From contig OZ240239.1 of the NCBI GenBank assembly GCA_965198095.1, forward strand, positions 3,162,001-3,226,000: a stretch of DNA of 64,000 bases. The letters are read 5' to 3'. This document shows positions 32,880 through 42,487 of this stretch, in pieces. A program made the translations under genes and the position numbers. Below the pieces are notes generated by a model. The model searched no databases, was not told where the DNA came from, and worked only from the letters and a program-made list of their open reading frames with translations. Positions within the stretch are counted from its first letter, which is position 1; each line of letters opens with the position of its first letter. The stretch comes from CBDFJH01 sp965198095 (GTDB lineage: Bacteria > Latescibacterota > UBA2968 > GCA-2709665).

Positions 32880-33644
32880 ATGAACATCATTCATCTTCGC
32901 CTCCGAAACGCGTTTTTCACGACGATCATCCGGATCCGCCAGCGGCACGAACGGTTCGCGCGTCTGCTTGCAGACCGGCCGACCGGGATCCGGGTCGCGA
33001 CCCGGTCCAAAAGCCGCCAGGTCGATCTGCGTCTCGGCTATCGCAGAAACCTCGCGATCGCCACATCCATTTCCGCGGTCTTCTCTCTGGCCGTGAGCCT
33101 GGCCTTTCCGGCCTTTGAAATCAGGGCGGCCCGAGCGAAGGCGGAGCAGATCGTCATAGAAGTGCAAGACCTCCCCGAGACGCGCCAGTTGGCCAAGCCG
33201 CCGCCGCCGCCGAGACCTGCGGTCCCGGTCGAGACGGAGAGCGAAGACGTGCCCGACGATATCACGATCGAAGAGACCGACCTGGTGTTCGACGAAGCGC
33301 TCACGGACCTGCCTCCGCCGCCACTCCAGGCCGCTCCAGGGATGGGAGAGGAAGAACCGGTCGAATTCTGGAAGGTCGAACAAAAGCCGAAGCTCACTAA
33401 GCAGGTGGCCCCCCGATATCCCGAAGCGGCGCGCCGGGCCGGCCTGGAAGGGATCGTCTTGGTCAGGATCCTGGTGGGCAAAGATGGGAAGGTGAAGCGG
33501 GGAACGGTGATCAAGGGAAGGGCAATCTTCAGGGCACCTGCCCTTGCGGCTGCCTTGCAGTTTGAGTTCTCTCCCGCGCTTCAAAACGCCCGGCCGGTGC
33601 CGGTGTGGATCAACATGCCCCTCAGGTTCACGCTCGTCCGATAG
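32880..33644 (+). CDS. tonB: Energy transducer TonB
   Basis: A 254-residue TonB-type protein. A basic N-terminal region of about 50 residues precedes one membrane helix (NLAIATSISAVFSLAVSLAF). Then comes a proline-rich and acidic periplasmic spacer (AKPPPPPRPAVPVETE, DLPPPPLQA) and the C-terminal TonB domain with PRYPEAARRAGLEGIVLVRI and VGKDGKVKRGTV, which contacts the TonB box of outer-membrane receptors. The spacer style is like that seen in FCB-superphylum genomes. ExbB/ExbD and a receptor are not adjacent. The start at 32880 is chosen over one 13 codons earlier because the extension is arginine-rich. Confidence 0.88.
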   Translation: MNIIHLRLRNAFFTTIIRIRQRHERFARLLADRPTGIRVATRSKSRQVDLRLGYRRNLAIATSISAVFSLAVSLAFPAFEIRAARAKAEQIVIEVQDLPETRQLAKPPPPPRPAVPVETESEDVPDDITIEETDLVFDEALTDLPPPPLQAAPGMGEEEPVEFWKVEQKPKLTKQVAPRYPEAARRAGLEGIVLVRILVGKDGKVKRGTVIKGRAIFRAPALAAALQFEFSPALQNARPVPVWINMPLRFTLVR

Positions 33645-33787
33645 CGCCTCCCGACACGCAGACGCTGTTTCCAGCCGAGCGTCGTCAAAGCCTTCCTGCC
33701 GGAACGCAGGGCAGAGGGCCGCCAAACAAATCAGCCCCGAGGGACCCGCTTCCCCCAGGGCTGAAACTCGGATCGAAAGATCCGTCT

Positions 33788-34765
33788 CTATTTCTTGCTC
33801 GCCCGCACCTTGTTCCGAAGAACGCCGATCCGTGAGATCCGGACTTCCACGGAATCGCCCGGCTTCATGAACGTGCCGGTCGTCGCCCCCACGCCCGAAA
33901 TCGTCCCGGTGCTGATCAGGTCTCCCGGCTCGAGCGTGATGATCGCAGAGATGTATTCGATGATCTTGTTTACCGGATAGAGCATCTGCCCGGTGTTGTT
34001 ATGCTGCTTGCGTTCGCCGTTGATGAAGGTGCTGATCTCCAGGACGTGGGGATCCGGAATCTCGTCGGCCGTGACGATGCAGGGGCCCTGGGGCGCGAAC
34101 GTGTCCAGCCACTTCCCGTTCAGCCAGTCGAACCACTCGTCCTGGGGTCGGCTGTCCGTTCGGTCTTTGATCACGAGGTCCCGTTCGGAGACGTCGTTCA
34201 TCACCGTGTAGCCCGCCACGTAGCGCAGGGCCTCATCCGGGCTGACGGCCTTTGCTTTTCGGCCGATCACGACGGCGAGCTCCCCCTCCCAGTCGATGGC
34301 GCGAGCGACGGGCGGGATCAGGATGCTGTCATTCTGGCCGATGACCGTCGTGGTCGGAGGCTTCATAAAGACCCGGGGCGTCTCCTTGTCCTGGATGTCC
34401 ATCTTCTTGGTCCCGCTCTCCTCGATGTGGTCCTGGTAGTTTCCTGCCAGGCAGAAGACCTTCCGGGGGTTCGGTACCGGTGCCCTCAGCTTGACGCGGC
34501 TCGCGTCGTGGGCCGTCCCGCCATCGGCCCGGGGCGGGCTGCCAAGCTCCTTCAGCGCCGCGTTCGCCGCCTCGCGTGCGGCGTTTCGGCCCTTCGTCCC
34601 CGCCTCCAGAAGCGTGAGCATATCGGTGAAAAAGGGGTGGCTCTCCCGCTTTTCCCTCCTTGCCAGGGCTTCGTCCGCCGCCTTCAGATCGATGACGATC
34701 CGGTCGTCGGCCGCAAGCGCGCCAACGAACGACGCCTCGTTGATTGCATACGTCACCAGCCTCAT
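33788..34765 (-). CDS. Fumarylacetoacetate hydrolase family protein
   Basis: A 325-residue FAH-family enzyme. The C-terminal catalytic domain begins at about residue 100 with KVFCLAGNYQDHIEESG; the metal ligands lie in AIDWEGELAVVIGRKAK and the following YTVMNDVSERDL, and the C-terminal EPGDLISTGTISGVG is conserved. Such enzymes hydrolyse C-C bonds of 3-oxo acids or decarboxylate/dehydrate sugar and aromatic catabolites. AGGAGG precedes the ATG. It is the last gene of a minus-strand run with CoA-transferase subunits and an isomerase-like gene, so it likely acts late in the same degradative route. Confidence 0.9.
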   Translation of the reverse strand: MRLVTYAINEASFVGALAADDRIVIDLKAADEALARREKRESHPFFTDMLTLLEAGTKGRNAAREAANAALKELGSPPRADGGTAHDASRVKLRAPVPNPRKVFCLAGNYQDHIEESGTKKMDIQDKETPRVFMKPPTTTVIGQNDSILIPPVARAIDWEGELAVVIGRKAKAVSPDEALRYVAGYTVMNDVSERDLVIKDRTDSRPQDEWFDWLNGKWLDTFAPQGPCIVTADEIPDPHVLEISTFINGERKQHNNTGQMLYPVNKIIEYISAIITLEPGDLISTGTISGVGATTGTFMKPGDSVEVRISRIGVLRNKVRASKK

Positions 34766-34820
34766 CTGTCTCCCTCCTGAAAAGGTGATCCCACCGGCCT
34801 TGCCCCGCCGGGAAGCTCAC

Positions 34821-35630
34821 TCACGTTGTGTTTGCTGCCCCGAGAAGGGCCTCACGAGCGGCTCGGCAATCCTCGAGGTTTTCCTTCCAGGCCTGTCGGC
34901 GAATCCCGATCTCGAGGATCAACGGACCTGAAAAGCCTGAAGCCTGGATCTTTCCCACGATGCGGCCGTAGTCGAGCCAGGTGTTTTGGTGAAACGGAAG
35001 ATGATCCATCTTTCCGGGCGCGCCGACGCCATGCGCGTGGTACTGCACGATCTGGTCCGCCAGCGCATCGATCATGCCGAGGACGTCCGATGTCTCAACG
35101 TCGGGGCCGAGCCGCACGGCGTGGCCGATGTCGAACAGCACCCCGAAATTCGGCCGCCCGATCTCGCGTGCGACGCACGCGTCAAACAGCTCGTAGCCCA
35201 AAACGAGCTTCGGGTCGGCGACCGCGTCGAGCAGGTCACGGCCGAACGCAACATTCTCTTGCCGGACCTCGGTACGGAGGGACCCTTCCGGCCCCCTCCC
35301 GGGATGCAGCGTCAGGATGTCGGCCTCGACGTCGACCGCAAACCGGGCGAGCGCCACGCAGCGCCGCCTGATCCGCGCCCGGGCCGCTGCGTCCCCGTCG
35401 CAAATGTCTCCCATCCCCGAAGAGTGGACCGACACCAGCTTGAAGGACTTGAACAGCGCCCGGAGCCGTTCCCGCGCAGCGCGGTCGAACCGTTCCGGCC
35501 CGCCGTAGGTGACCGGCGTGAACTCGAAGGCCGAAAAGCCGGCCTCGAGCGTCTCCGCGGCTGCATCGTTCGGAGAAAGCCCTTTCAGGCAGAGCGTCGA
35601 AATGCCGACGCGGTCGTCGATCGGGAGCAT
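34821..35630 (-). CDS. Sugar phosphate isomerase/epimerase family protein
   Basis: A 269-residue xylose isomerase-like TIM barrel. The start at 35630 overlaps the stop of the preceding CoA-transferase gene in TAATG. Family features are ISTLCLKGLSPNDAAAETLE, VSVHSSGMGD, ADILTLHPGRG, the metal-site segment NFGVLFDIGHAVRLG, VQYHAHGVG and the terminal FSGPLILEIG. Metal-binding Glu, Asp and His residues appear at the usual strands. It probably isomerises or cleaves a hydroxy- or keto-acid in the operon pathway. A 55-base gap separates it from the FAH-family gene. Confidence 0.85.
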   Translation of the reverse strand: MLPIDDRVGISTLCLKGLSPNDAAAETLEAGFSAFEFTPVTYGGPERFDRAARERLRALFKSFKLVSVHSSGMGDICDGDAAARARIRRRCVALARFAVDVEADILTLHPGRGPEGSLRTEVRQENVAFGRDLLDAVADPKLVLGYELFDACVAREIGRPNFGVLFDIGHAVRLGPDVETSDVLGMIDALADQIVQYHAHGVGAPGKMDHLPFHQNTWLDYGRIVGKIQASGFSGPLILEIGIRRQAWKENLEDCRAAREALLGAANTT

Positions 35631-36397
35631 TATCGCCCGACAATATAGCGATCGGGATCGACCTCGTCCCTGAGAATCCGAAGCGCCTCCGCGCTCGGTG
35701 GTTCCGTCTCCGCCAGCTTTGGAGAGACCCGGAGCGAGAAGCCGGTCTTCGCCTGGACCTGGTCGAAGGCGACGCCCGGATGCAGACTCTCCACCTGCAT
35801 CTCCAAGCTCTCCGGGTGAAACCCCAGAACGGCCAGGTCGGTAATCACCCGGTACGGTCCGGTTCCTGATGGCAGCCCGGCCGCTTCTCTCGCGCCCGGG
35901 CCCGTCAGAAAACCCGGCGTGGTCAAAAAGTCGAGCTGCTCCACGAACCGCCGCCGGTCGTGCCGCGTCATCACGAGGGTCCGCCAGCACAGGCTCGCAA
36001 AATCGTTTGCGCCTCCGCTGCCCGGGAAACGGACCCTGGGCTTGTAAAAATCTCCGATTACCGTCGAGTTCAGGTTGCCGAAACGGTCGATCTGCGCGCC
36101 GCCCAGAAAGGCGTAGTCGACCATCCCTCTCTGGCAGGCCTCCATGATATCGCACATGCTCGTGGCCATCAAGCCCCGATGGAAGGTCCGGGAGTCCCCC
36201 ACGGAAATCGGCATCGACGGAAGCCGGGGGGCGATGCCTCCCGCCTCGAACAGGACGAGAAGCTCGGGTGCGTCCGTCTTTTGAGCCAGCATCGCGGTTG
36301 CGCACGGCGCCCCCGTGCCCACACCCACGACCGCGCCATCCTCCAGGAGGCGGGCGGCGGTGCAGATCATCAGCTCCATCGCGTTATAGTCGGCCAC
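35630..36397 (-). CDS. CoA-transferase subunit beta (glutaconate CoA-transferase-like)
   Basis: A 255-residue protein of the family I CoA-transferase beta type. It has the GVGTGAPCATAMLAQ phosphate/CoA region near residue 25, FEAGGIAPRLPSMPISVGD, and GGAQIDRFGNLNSTVIGDF, all typical of GctB/IpdB-like subunits. It follows the alpha subunit gene by 20 bases and its stop overlaps the next start. The enzyme would move CoA between short-chain or ring-derived acids and acyl-CoA. In IpdB-type members the complex instead hydrolyses a ring; that alternative cannot be excluded. Confidence 0.88.
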   Translation of the reverse strand: MADYNAMELMICTAARLLEDGAVVGVGTGAPCATAMLAQKTDAPELLVLFEAGGIAPRLPSMPISVGDSRTFHRGLMATSMCDIMEACQRGMVDYAFLGGAQIDRFGNLNSTVIGDFYKPRVRFPGSGGANDFASLCWRTLVMTRHDRRRFVEQLDFLTTPGFLTGPGAREAAGLPSGTGPYRVITDLAVLGFHPESLEMQVESLHPGVAFDQVQAKTGFSLRVSPKLAETEPPSAEALRILRDEVDPDRYIVGR

Positions 36398-36417
36398 GGC
36401 AGCGCCCTCTTCAAGGA

Positions 36418-37416
36418 TCAGGCATCCGGGAGGTTCTCCAACGTCCTGAGGGCTTTCAAGCGGTCGCGCCCGCCGCAGACCTCCAGGTAGGCCGGGAAGT
36501 CGTCCACGTCCAGGAGCGTTGCACGAAGGAAGTCCTCAAAAGTCGACAGATCTGCCTCCGCCTCCATCCACAGGGCCAGGTGTTCCTCGTCCGAAAAGTA
36601 CTCTCCGGGCATGTTTCCGGGGTAAGACCCGAACGGGACGTGGCAGACCGCGTCCACGCAGAATGCGGGGATGTCGGTCGCGTGCGGGGCCCGACGAATC
36701 TCTTCCGTATCCACGATGCGTTCCGCCGTCACGATCAACCGCTTTGACGCGCGTGCAATGTCCTGGTCCGCGACGGTGATGCCCAGGATACGACAATTCC
36801 CGTAGGCGTCGCTTTCGTGAACGTGAACCAGCGAGACGTCCGGGAAAAGGGCCGGAACGGCCACGAGTTTCCGGTTCGTAAATGGACATTCCACCTCCGC
36901 GGCAGCGCTGAAGGCAAACGTGTCGGTGCCCATGAGACTCCGCAAGGGCATGAAGGGGACCCCGGCCGCGGCGGCGCGGAAACGGCACGCCAGGGCAAAA
37001 TTGGTCCATTCGCAGACCTCGACCTCGCCGCTCTGCATCACGCGGCGGGCGTGTGGAGAGAGCCCCCTGGCCTCCAGGCCGACGATATAGGCCGCGTCCA
37101 CGCGCGACAGAACCTGCTTCCCCCTCCGATTTCCGGACGCCAGAATCTGGAAGTCGTGCGTCGTCGTATGCCCCGCGAATCCCAGGCCCCGTTTCCCCTG
37201 GCGGAGGACTTCGTGAAGCGCGGCCGTGGCAATACGATTCGTCCCGAACCCGCCCGATGCGACGTAGTCCCCATCCCGAACGAATCGGGCCACCGCCTCC
37301 CGCACCGACATCAGCTTGGGGGTGCTGGCCACCCGTTTCTCACGAAAGAAGGCCCGTGCCGCCTCCGTGTCCGGGTCTACGAACCGCCTTCCCCTTCCGC
37401 ACGCGTTTCCGCTCAT
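36418..37416 (-). CDS. CoA-transferase subunit alpha (glutaconate CoA-transferase-like)
   Basis: A 332-residue alpha subunit. Segments SVREAVARFVRDGDYVASGGFG, the G-rich start of the Rossmann-like CoA fold, LGFAGHTTTHDF, and the C-terminal VDAVCHVPFGSYPGNMPGEYF match GctA/IpdA proteins. The catalytic glutamate of such enzymes is on the beta subunit or on this chain depending on subtype; I cannot assign it. The gene starts 23 bases after the penicillin acylase-type gene, so both lie in one run. The N-terminal 30 residues are basic and may be an extension. Confidence 0.87.
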   Translation of the reverse strand: MSGNACGRGRRFVDPDTEAARAFFREKRVASTPKLMSVREAVARFVRDGDYVASGGFGTNRIATAALHEVLRQGKRGLGFAGHTTTHDFQILASGNRRGKQVLSRVDAAYIVGLEARGLSPHARRVMQSGEVEVCEWTNFALACRFRAAAAGVPFMPLRSLMGTDTFAFSAAAEVECPFTNRKLVAVPALFPDVSLVHVHESDAYGNCRILGITVADQDIARASKRLIVTAERIVDTEEIRRAPHATDIPAFCVDAVCHVPFGSYPGNMPGEYFSDEEHLALWMEAEADLSTFEDFLRATLLDVDDFPAYLEVCGGRDRLKALRTLENLPDA

Positions 37417-37439
37417 GCCACACCCGCCCCAATGCGTCG

Positions 37440-39755
37440 CTATGGGCCTTCAGGCGCCGCGGTCGCCGCCGAGTCGGAAATCGTTCCGCCGGCGCGCCAC
37501 AACGCCCTCAGGGTGGCCCGTTCGGCCGCCTCCTCGTCCAGCGGCACCGTCGTGACGGACGCGACATTCGTCCGGATATCGGCCTCGCTGTACCACGCCG
37601 GCTTGAGCGTTCCGCTTTCCTGCAGGGCCGCCTGATCGGAGTAGTGGGGCGACCCGGGATCTTCGCTGCTCCCATAAGGAACGAGACTCCACGCCGCAAC
37701 CGGCTCTGCGAGTGAGACGAGCATCGTGAACGACGAACCGCCGTATGCCCGCATCAGCCCGTCCGTCCCCGGCGCCGACCAAATCGTGTGCAGGGCGGTG
37801 GTCCCCGGGGGAGATCCGCCCACCGGAAAGTGCCGGTCGCCCCGTTCAATCACCTGTATCTCTCCCCACGGTGGATCGAGGCGCCCGTAGGTCGTCATCA
37901 AGTGCTCGACAGCCGTGCGCAGCGCCTCGAGCGCAAGCTTTTCCTGGACCCGGGTCCGGCCGCGCTGGTCCGGGGGAAGCCGCTCCAACAGCGGGTCGAA
38001 CCGCGCCTTCCAGGCGTAGAAGAGCAGCGCGCTTCGGCTTTCGACCGATGCCCGGTTGTCCCAGTCGCGCAAGAGGTTGGCCGCAAGCGCGAGTCGGCCG
38101 TCCGGGTCATAGATCGCTTGCCAGGACGTGTTGTAGGCCCTCAGAATCATCCCTTTCAACGCTTCCGCCGAGATCAGGTAGTCATCCCTGACCATGGCCT
38201 TCATCTGATCCAGTCTGACGTGCTTCGTCGACCACAGCCAGCTGAACAGGCGCCGGGAGCGGTCGTTCAAGCCTCCCCAACCAAGAAAGGAGGGATAGTC
38301 GCCTGGGTCCAATCCACTGTCCACGGTCACGAAGCTGGGCGCCACGTTACAGTTTTGGAGGAAATTCGAAGCTGGGTTGGTGACCTGCGGAAGCCGGTCG
38401 AACACGAGCACGCCGCGCCACTCCGTCTCGGCCGTCCAGCCCGGCACGGCCGATCGCCAGTCGAACCTTTCCAGTCGAATCGGACACCGCGCGTTGAAAA
38501 CGTAGAAGATGTTCCCGTCGACATCTCCGTACATCACGTTGAACATCGGCAACTCGAGCTGGGCCATCGCCCTTTTGAACGCCGGAAGGTCCTTCGACCG
38601 ATTCATCGCGTAGAACTGTCCGATCGTGTTTACGATGTCCTCAGCGCTCGACCGCGCCGCGTAGGCCCGGTCCCCCACCACCTTGTAGACCGGTCCGTGG
38701 CGTGTATACAGGAGTTCCCGTTCGATTTCGACAATGCCCTCCCCACGCCGCACTTTGACCTTCACGCGCCGGGAAGACATGCGATGCTTTTCCCGCTCGT
38801 AGAAGTAGCGTTTCGGATTCGCGGGATCCAGCTTCTCTTCGTAGAGATCGAAAATATCGGCGTCGTTCACGGTCAACGACCAGGCCATTCGATCGTTGTG
38901 TCCCACGAGGATCACGGGAAGGCCGAAAAAAGTGGCGCCGGCAACGTTCAAGCCGTCCCGGCTCGCGAGATGGGCTTCGTAGACCTGAAAGGGGCCGTGC
39001 CACGGCAGATGCAGATCCATGGCGAACACGGGGCCTTCCGTGTCGGATCGAGGCGGACGAACGACCCATTGATTCGACCCCGGGTCTGTCTCCGAATTCG
39101 GACCGATCTCCTCCTCTTGCAGCTCCCGCCGTCCCGTCCCCTCGGCAAAGTGGAGGTTGAGCCAGCGGCCCAGCGCGACCAGATCGGTGCCGCTCACCCG
39201 GTCCACCCACGGCGGCAGCACGGATCGGTGAATCTCGATGTAGTGATTGACCCCCTCCGCAAAGGCGCCCAAGAACGCCCGCACCGGTTCCGGAATGGAA
39301 CCGTACCGCTCTCCCGCCACCGAGTGAATCCGCCACAGGAGGGCTTTGCAGTCCGCTTCCAGAAAGGCCTCTCCCAGAATTTCCGAGGCTCGACCCTGCG
39401 CGCTCCGATAGTTCAAGAGCATGCCGATCAGGTGATCTTCCGCCTGCGCATACCCGAAACCGAACGCTACGTCCGGATCTGTCTTCCCGAAGATGTGAGG
39501 CACGCCGTACGTATCCCTCACGATCCGCGCGCGTCCGGAAGCCGGCATCTCCCCGTGCAGATCCACCCCTTCAGCCACGATCGGGGTGACACCGACGAAA
39601 AGAAAAGCGGAACAAACGACAAAAAGGCGAATGCATCCGGGAGACAGCGGGCAGCCTCCCCGTGCCGGCGCTTCGGGACCCCCGGGGGGCCTCCGGGCCC
39701 GAAGCCGACCCCACTCCGGGAGGCGGCTCCGGGCCCGTCTCCTTCCTGCATTCAT
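37440..39755 (-). CDS. Penicillin acylase family protein (Ntn hydrolase)
   Basis: A 771-residue secreted Ntn hydrolase. After an arginine-rich N-terminus comes a signal helix (CIRLFVVCSAFLFVGVTPIVA, read in two parts). The alpha domain has VPHIFGKTDPDVAFGFGYAQ. The beta chain would start at Ser227 in GSNQWVV, the autocatalytic cleavage site and nucleophile; the following MAWSLTVNDADIFDLY and LLYTRHGPVYKV blocks complete the fold. Such enzymes cleave amides, including acyl-homoserine lactones and beta-lactams. The start overlaps the stop of the GH38-like gene (ATGA). A true start a little downstream, closer to the signal, is possible. Confidence 0.9.
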   Translation of the reverse strand: MNAGRRRARSRLPEWGRLRARRPPGGPEAPARGGCPLSPGCIRLFVVCSAFLFVGVTPIVAEGVDLHGEMPASGRARIVRDTYGVPHIFGKTDPDVAFGFGYAQAEDHLIGMLLNYRSAQGRASEILGEAFLEADCKALLWRIHSVAGERYGSIPEPVRAFLGAFAEGVNHYIEIHRSVLPPWVDRVSGTDLVALGRWLNLHFAEGTGRRELQEEEIGPNSETDPGSNQWVVRPPRSDTEGPVFAMDLHLPWHGPFQVYEAHLASRDGLNVAGATFFGLPVILVGHNDRMAWSLTVNDADIFDLYEEKLDPANPKRYFYEREKHRMSSRRVKVKVRRGEGIVEIERELLYTRHGPVYKVVGDRAYAARSSAEDIVNTIGQFYAMNRSKDLPAFKRAMAQLELPMFNVMYGDVDGNIFYVFNARCPIRLERFDWRSAVPGWTAETEWRGVLVFDRLPQVTNPASNFLQNCNVAPSFVTVDSGLDPGDYPSFLGWGGLNDRSRRLFSWLWSTKHVRLDQMKAMVRDDYLISAEALKGMILRAYNTSWQAIYDPDGRLALAANLLRDWDNRASVESRSALLFYAWKARFDPLLERLPPDQRGRTRVQEKLALEALRTAVEHLMTTYGRLDPPWGEIQVIERGDRHFPVGGSPPGTTALHTIWSAPGTDGLMRAYGGSSFTMLVSLAEPVAAWSLVPYGSSEDPGSPHYSDQAALQESGTLKPAWYSEADIRTNVASVTTVPLDEEAAERATLRALWRAGGTISDSAATAAPEGP

Positions 39756-42307
39756 TCCGGTAGCCTCAGGACGAGCCGAAGGGTCTTGATTTCAAACGGA
39801 GAGAATTCGACGCGGTCCGGATCCGCGGCCCGGACCGTGCGCTCCAGTAGATCCACTTCGGTCACGGAAACGATCTCACAATAGGCCGAGAGATGGGCAG
39901 ACGAGGGACGGCCGAACGTCTCGAAGGCGCGAACGACGAACCCCGCCCCATCCTCTGCCGGCTTGATCACCGTCGTCACGATCCCTTCCCCCTCCAGCGC
40001 AACGAAACTCAGTCGGTCGGGCAAGCTGCCCCCCGACCCGTCGCCGTAAACGACCCGGGCGCTGAGCGGCTGGTTCAGCGTCCAGCCGTCCCGGTGCGCC
40101 AAGCCGTCCCGGAAATCCCCGGCGTAACGCCTGATGCTGTAGCGGCCCCTGCAGACGTCCGGGTAGGACCGCCAGATCCTGCGATAGGCAAACGAAGCAG
40201 GGTCAATACAGGAACGCAGCAGGTCGGACCGGATCTCTGCCCCTTCGAACTCGAACGCCCGCCTGTCGCTGGACAGCGCGATGCCGGCGCCCTCCGATCC
40301 GATCGCGATCCAGCCCTGGCACTCACGCTGTCTGGCCCAGTCTTCGGGCCGCATCTCCCCGTCTCGCCACGGTTCGGACCCCGGCATCACATTCTCCAAG
40401 GCGTTCTGACCGTAGGGCACGCCGTAATGCAGCGTCTCGTAACCGGCTTCGACCTGAAAGACGGTCTGCACCCGGATCGGCTTGCGATCCCGCCACTGAA
40501 GGCGGATGCCGACGTCGACGCGGTCCAGCTCGCCGTAAAGCGTAAACCGGGCCTGGAACGGCGACTCTACGAGTTTCCCGGAGATGGTCAGCGTGGCCCG
40601 GACCTCGCCGCTTTCTTCCAACTCGACGCTGTCCACGTCCATCTCGAAGCGCCGTCCCGTATAGTCATAGCGGTTCAGCCCTTCCCGCATCGATTCTTCC
40701 CGGCCGACGAGGTGGATCCCCGTAACGAGCCACGCATCGGTGTGCCGGTCGGCAAGTGATACGCGCCCCGTGACCTCATCCACCTCCAGCGCGTAGAACC
40801 GATTCGCCAAGCGCCGCCCGATGCGCACGCCGCGATAGGGCGCGGAGACCCGGTCTTCCACATCTTCGATCACGAATTTCGGTTCGGGAAAATCGGGCGT
40901 CATCAACCCGGGCGCCTGGATGTTGACAAGCGGCGCAGACGCAGGATCGCCCGGCTCGAGGTAGTAGGTGGCGTAGCCGTTCGGGGGCAGGTCGGAAGCC
41001 ACGAAAATGAGCCGGATTTCAGCGGTCTCCGTCTGCTGGCCTCCGAGCTCCTGAACGGCCACCGGCCGGCCGACGGCATCCACGATGCGGTAGCGCTCGT
41101 AACGACCGGAATCGGTCGCTTCAGACGCCCCGTAGAAGGTCACGTGGGCCTCCACGAGATCCGTCCTCGACCACGACAGCGGGTTGAAGACCACCAGGGG
41201 GAGCGTCCCCGGCCGCCCCCCTCCGGGCGAGATGCCTTCCGCAATGGCCCGTTCAGAGGCGCGGAGCAGGGCTTCCGCGGACCAGAGGGTCATCTGCTGG
41301 GCGCGTCTCTTTTTCTCGAGCGCATCCCCGAGACCCGGGCCGTCGAAGTGAAGATCCATGGCGTTGATCTGGCGCACCCACAGCTCCTTGATCGAGGCCC
41401 GGGGGTAGGGGTGCCCCCGCAGCGCATAGGCCGCGGTGGCCGACTGTTCGGCCCGCAGGAGGGCGTGCACCGCGGGAACCCCCAGAGGCACCACGCCCGG
41501 ATAGAGGGGCTCGGCGAATGGACGGACGGAGGGGATCTCTCCGGTCAAGACCGGGAGGGCGTCGTCAGAAGGCGCGGACTCGACGAATTGGCGCCACGTC
41601 CCCAGCTGGACCGCTATGCCTTCGGCCTCGGCCCATTCCTGAAGTGCGTCCAGGCTCTCATCGGCAAACTGAGACAGCCTCCCGCCCCAATGGACGGGGA
41701 CCCGTGCTGCGTCGCGGACATGCTCGAGCGCCTCCCTGCCGCGCCCGGCGCCTCCGTGAACCTGCTCCCAGAGCAGGTCGTGGCGCACCCGGGCGTGCCA
41801 GACCCCGACTTCAGAACCATCCAGCCCCGCCCATCGAAGTCGCGCTTCTCCGCTTGGACCGCACCCGGTAAAGACGACTTCCGAAATGCCGCTCTTTCTG
41901 GCGATCTGTGGAAACTGGGGCGTCCAACCCGGCGCCGCGCCCACGTGCACGGTGTGTGGCTCGGCCTTCAGGACTTTCCTGGAAAACTGGCTCCCGTAGA
42001 GCAGATTCCGAATCAGATCTTCCCCGATCTGCAAGTTCTGGGCCAGCTCAGACCAGGCCGCCCCCACCTCCAGACGGCCCTCGGAGATCCACTTCCGCAT
42101 CCGGTCCGCATCTTCCGGGCGCAGCTTCAGGTAGTGGTCGACAAACAGGAGGGATTCGATCAGAAAGTGAAACCCCGGGCGGGATTCCAGCAAGCGGAGC
42201 GCCTTCGAAATGACCCCTGCGCCCCTGGAGAGGCTCTCCTCCTCGGTGCCGAGCCCGAAAAGGGTCAGGCGGGAAAAAGGAAGGACGAATAAAACGGGCT
42301 TGGACAT
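39752..42307 (-). CDS. GH38-like protein lacking catalytic residues
   Basis: An 851-residue protein with the domain order of GH38 alpha-mannosidases: a TIM-like N-domain, a helical bundle with WSAEALLRASERAIAEGI, and long beta-sandwich C-domains (LVVFNPLSWSRTDLVEAHV and onward). Compared with active enzymes, the metal-binding HxD at the start is absent (VLPFSRLTLFGLG), and the nucleophile region, normally DxFG before the LPQI segment, reads GAAPGWTPQFPQI with no Asp. The helix LAQNLQIGEDLIRNLLYG is preserved. The protein is therefore probably not a classical mannosidase. It may be a binding or regulatory relative. It is coupled to the acylase gene. Confidence 0.8.
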   Translation of the reverse strand: MSKPVLFVLPFSRLTLFGLGTEEESLSRGAGVISKALRLLESRPGFHFLIESLLFVDHYLKLRPEDADRMRKWISEGRLEVGAAWSELAQNLQIGEDLIRNLLYGSQFSRKVLKAEPHTVHVGAAPGWTPQFPQIARKSGISEVVFTGCGPSGEARLRWAGLDGSEVGVWHARVRHDLLWEQVHGGAGRGREALEHVRDAARVPVHWGGRLSQFADESLDALQEWAEAEGIAVQLGTWRQFVESAPSDDALPVLTGEIPSVRPFAEPLYPGVVPLGVPAVHALLRAEQSATAAYALRGHPYPRASIKELWVRQINAMDLHFDGPGLGDALEKKRRAQQMTLWSAEALLRASERAIAEGISPGGGRPGTLPLVVFNPLSWSRTDLVEAHVTFYGASEATDSGRYERYRIVDAVGRPVAVQELGGQQTETAEIRLIFVASDLPPNGYATYYLEPGDPASAPLVNIQAPGLMTPDFPEPKFVIEDVEDRVSAPYRGVRIGRRLANRFYALEVDEVTGRVSLADRHTDAWLVTGIHLVGREESMREGLNRYDYTGRRFEMDVDSVELEESGEVRATLTISGKLVESPFQARFTLYGELDRVDVGIRLQWRDRKPIRVQTVFQVEAGYETLHYGVPYGQNALENVMPGSEPWRDGEMRPEDWARQRECQGWIAIGSEGAGIALSSDRRAFEFEGAEIRSDLLRSCIDPASFAYRRIWRSYPDVCRGRYSIRRYAGDFRDGLAHRDGWTLNQPLSARVVYGDGSGGSLPDRLSFVALEGEGIVTTVIKPAEDGAGFVVRAFETFGRPSSAHLSAYCEIVSVTEVDLLERTVRAADPDRVEFSPFEIKTLRLVLRLPE

Positions 42308-42487
42308 GCCTGTCGTTGGGCTGGAAAGTGGGGTAAGCGGCCATCGAGACGCTCGTATCTGACTGTCTCACAATGCGATTCCCGTCGTTCGAAGGCCGAA
42401 TTCCCGCTCCGAAAGGACCCTCAAGATAGGGAAGTCCCACCGCTCTGTAAAGCGCTTTCTGGCCGTTCGAGAAGAGGAGCCCCCACG

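Noticed and set aside
37788..39884. A 698-codon plus-strand frame opposite the acylase gene
   Set aside because: No domain, biased composition, and the opposite strand has a full Ntn hydrolase.
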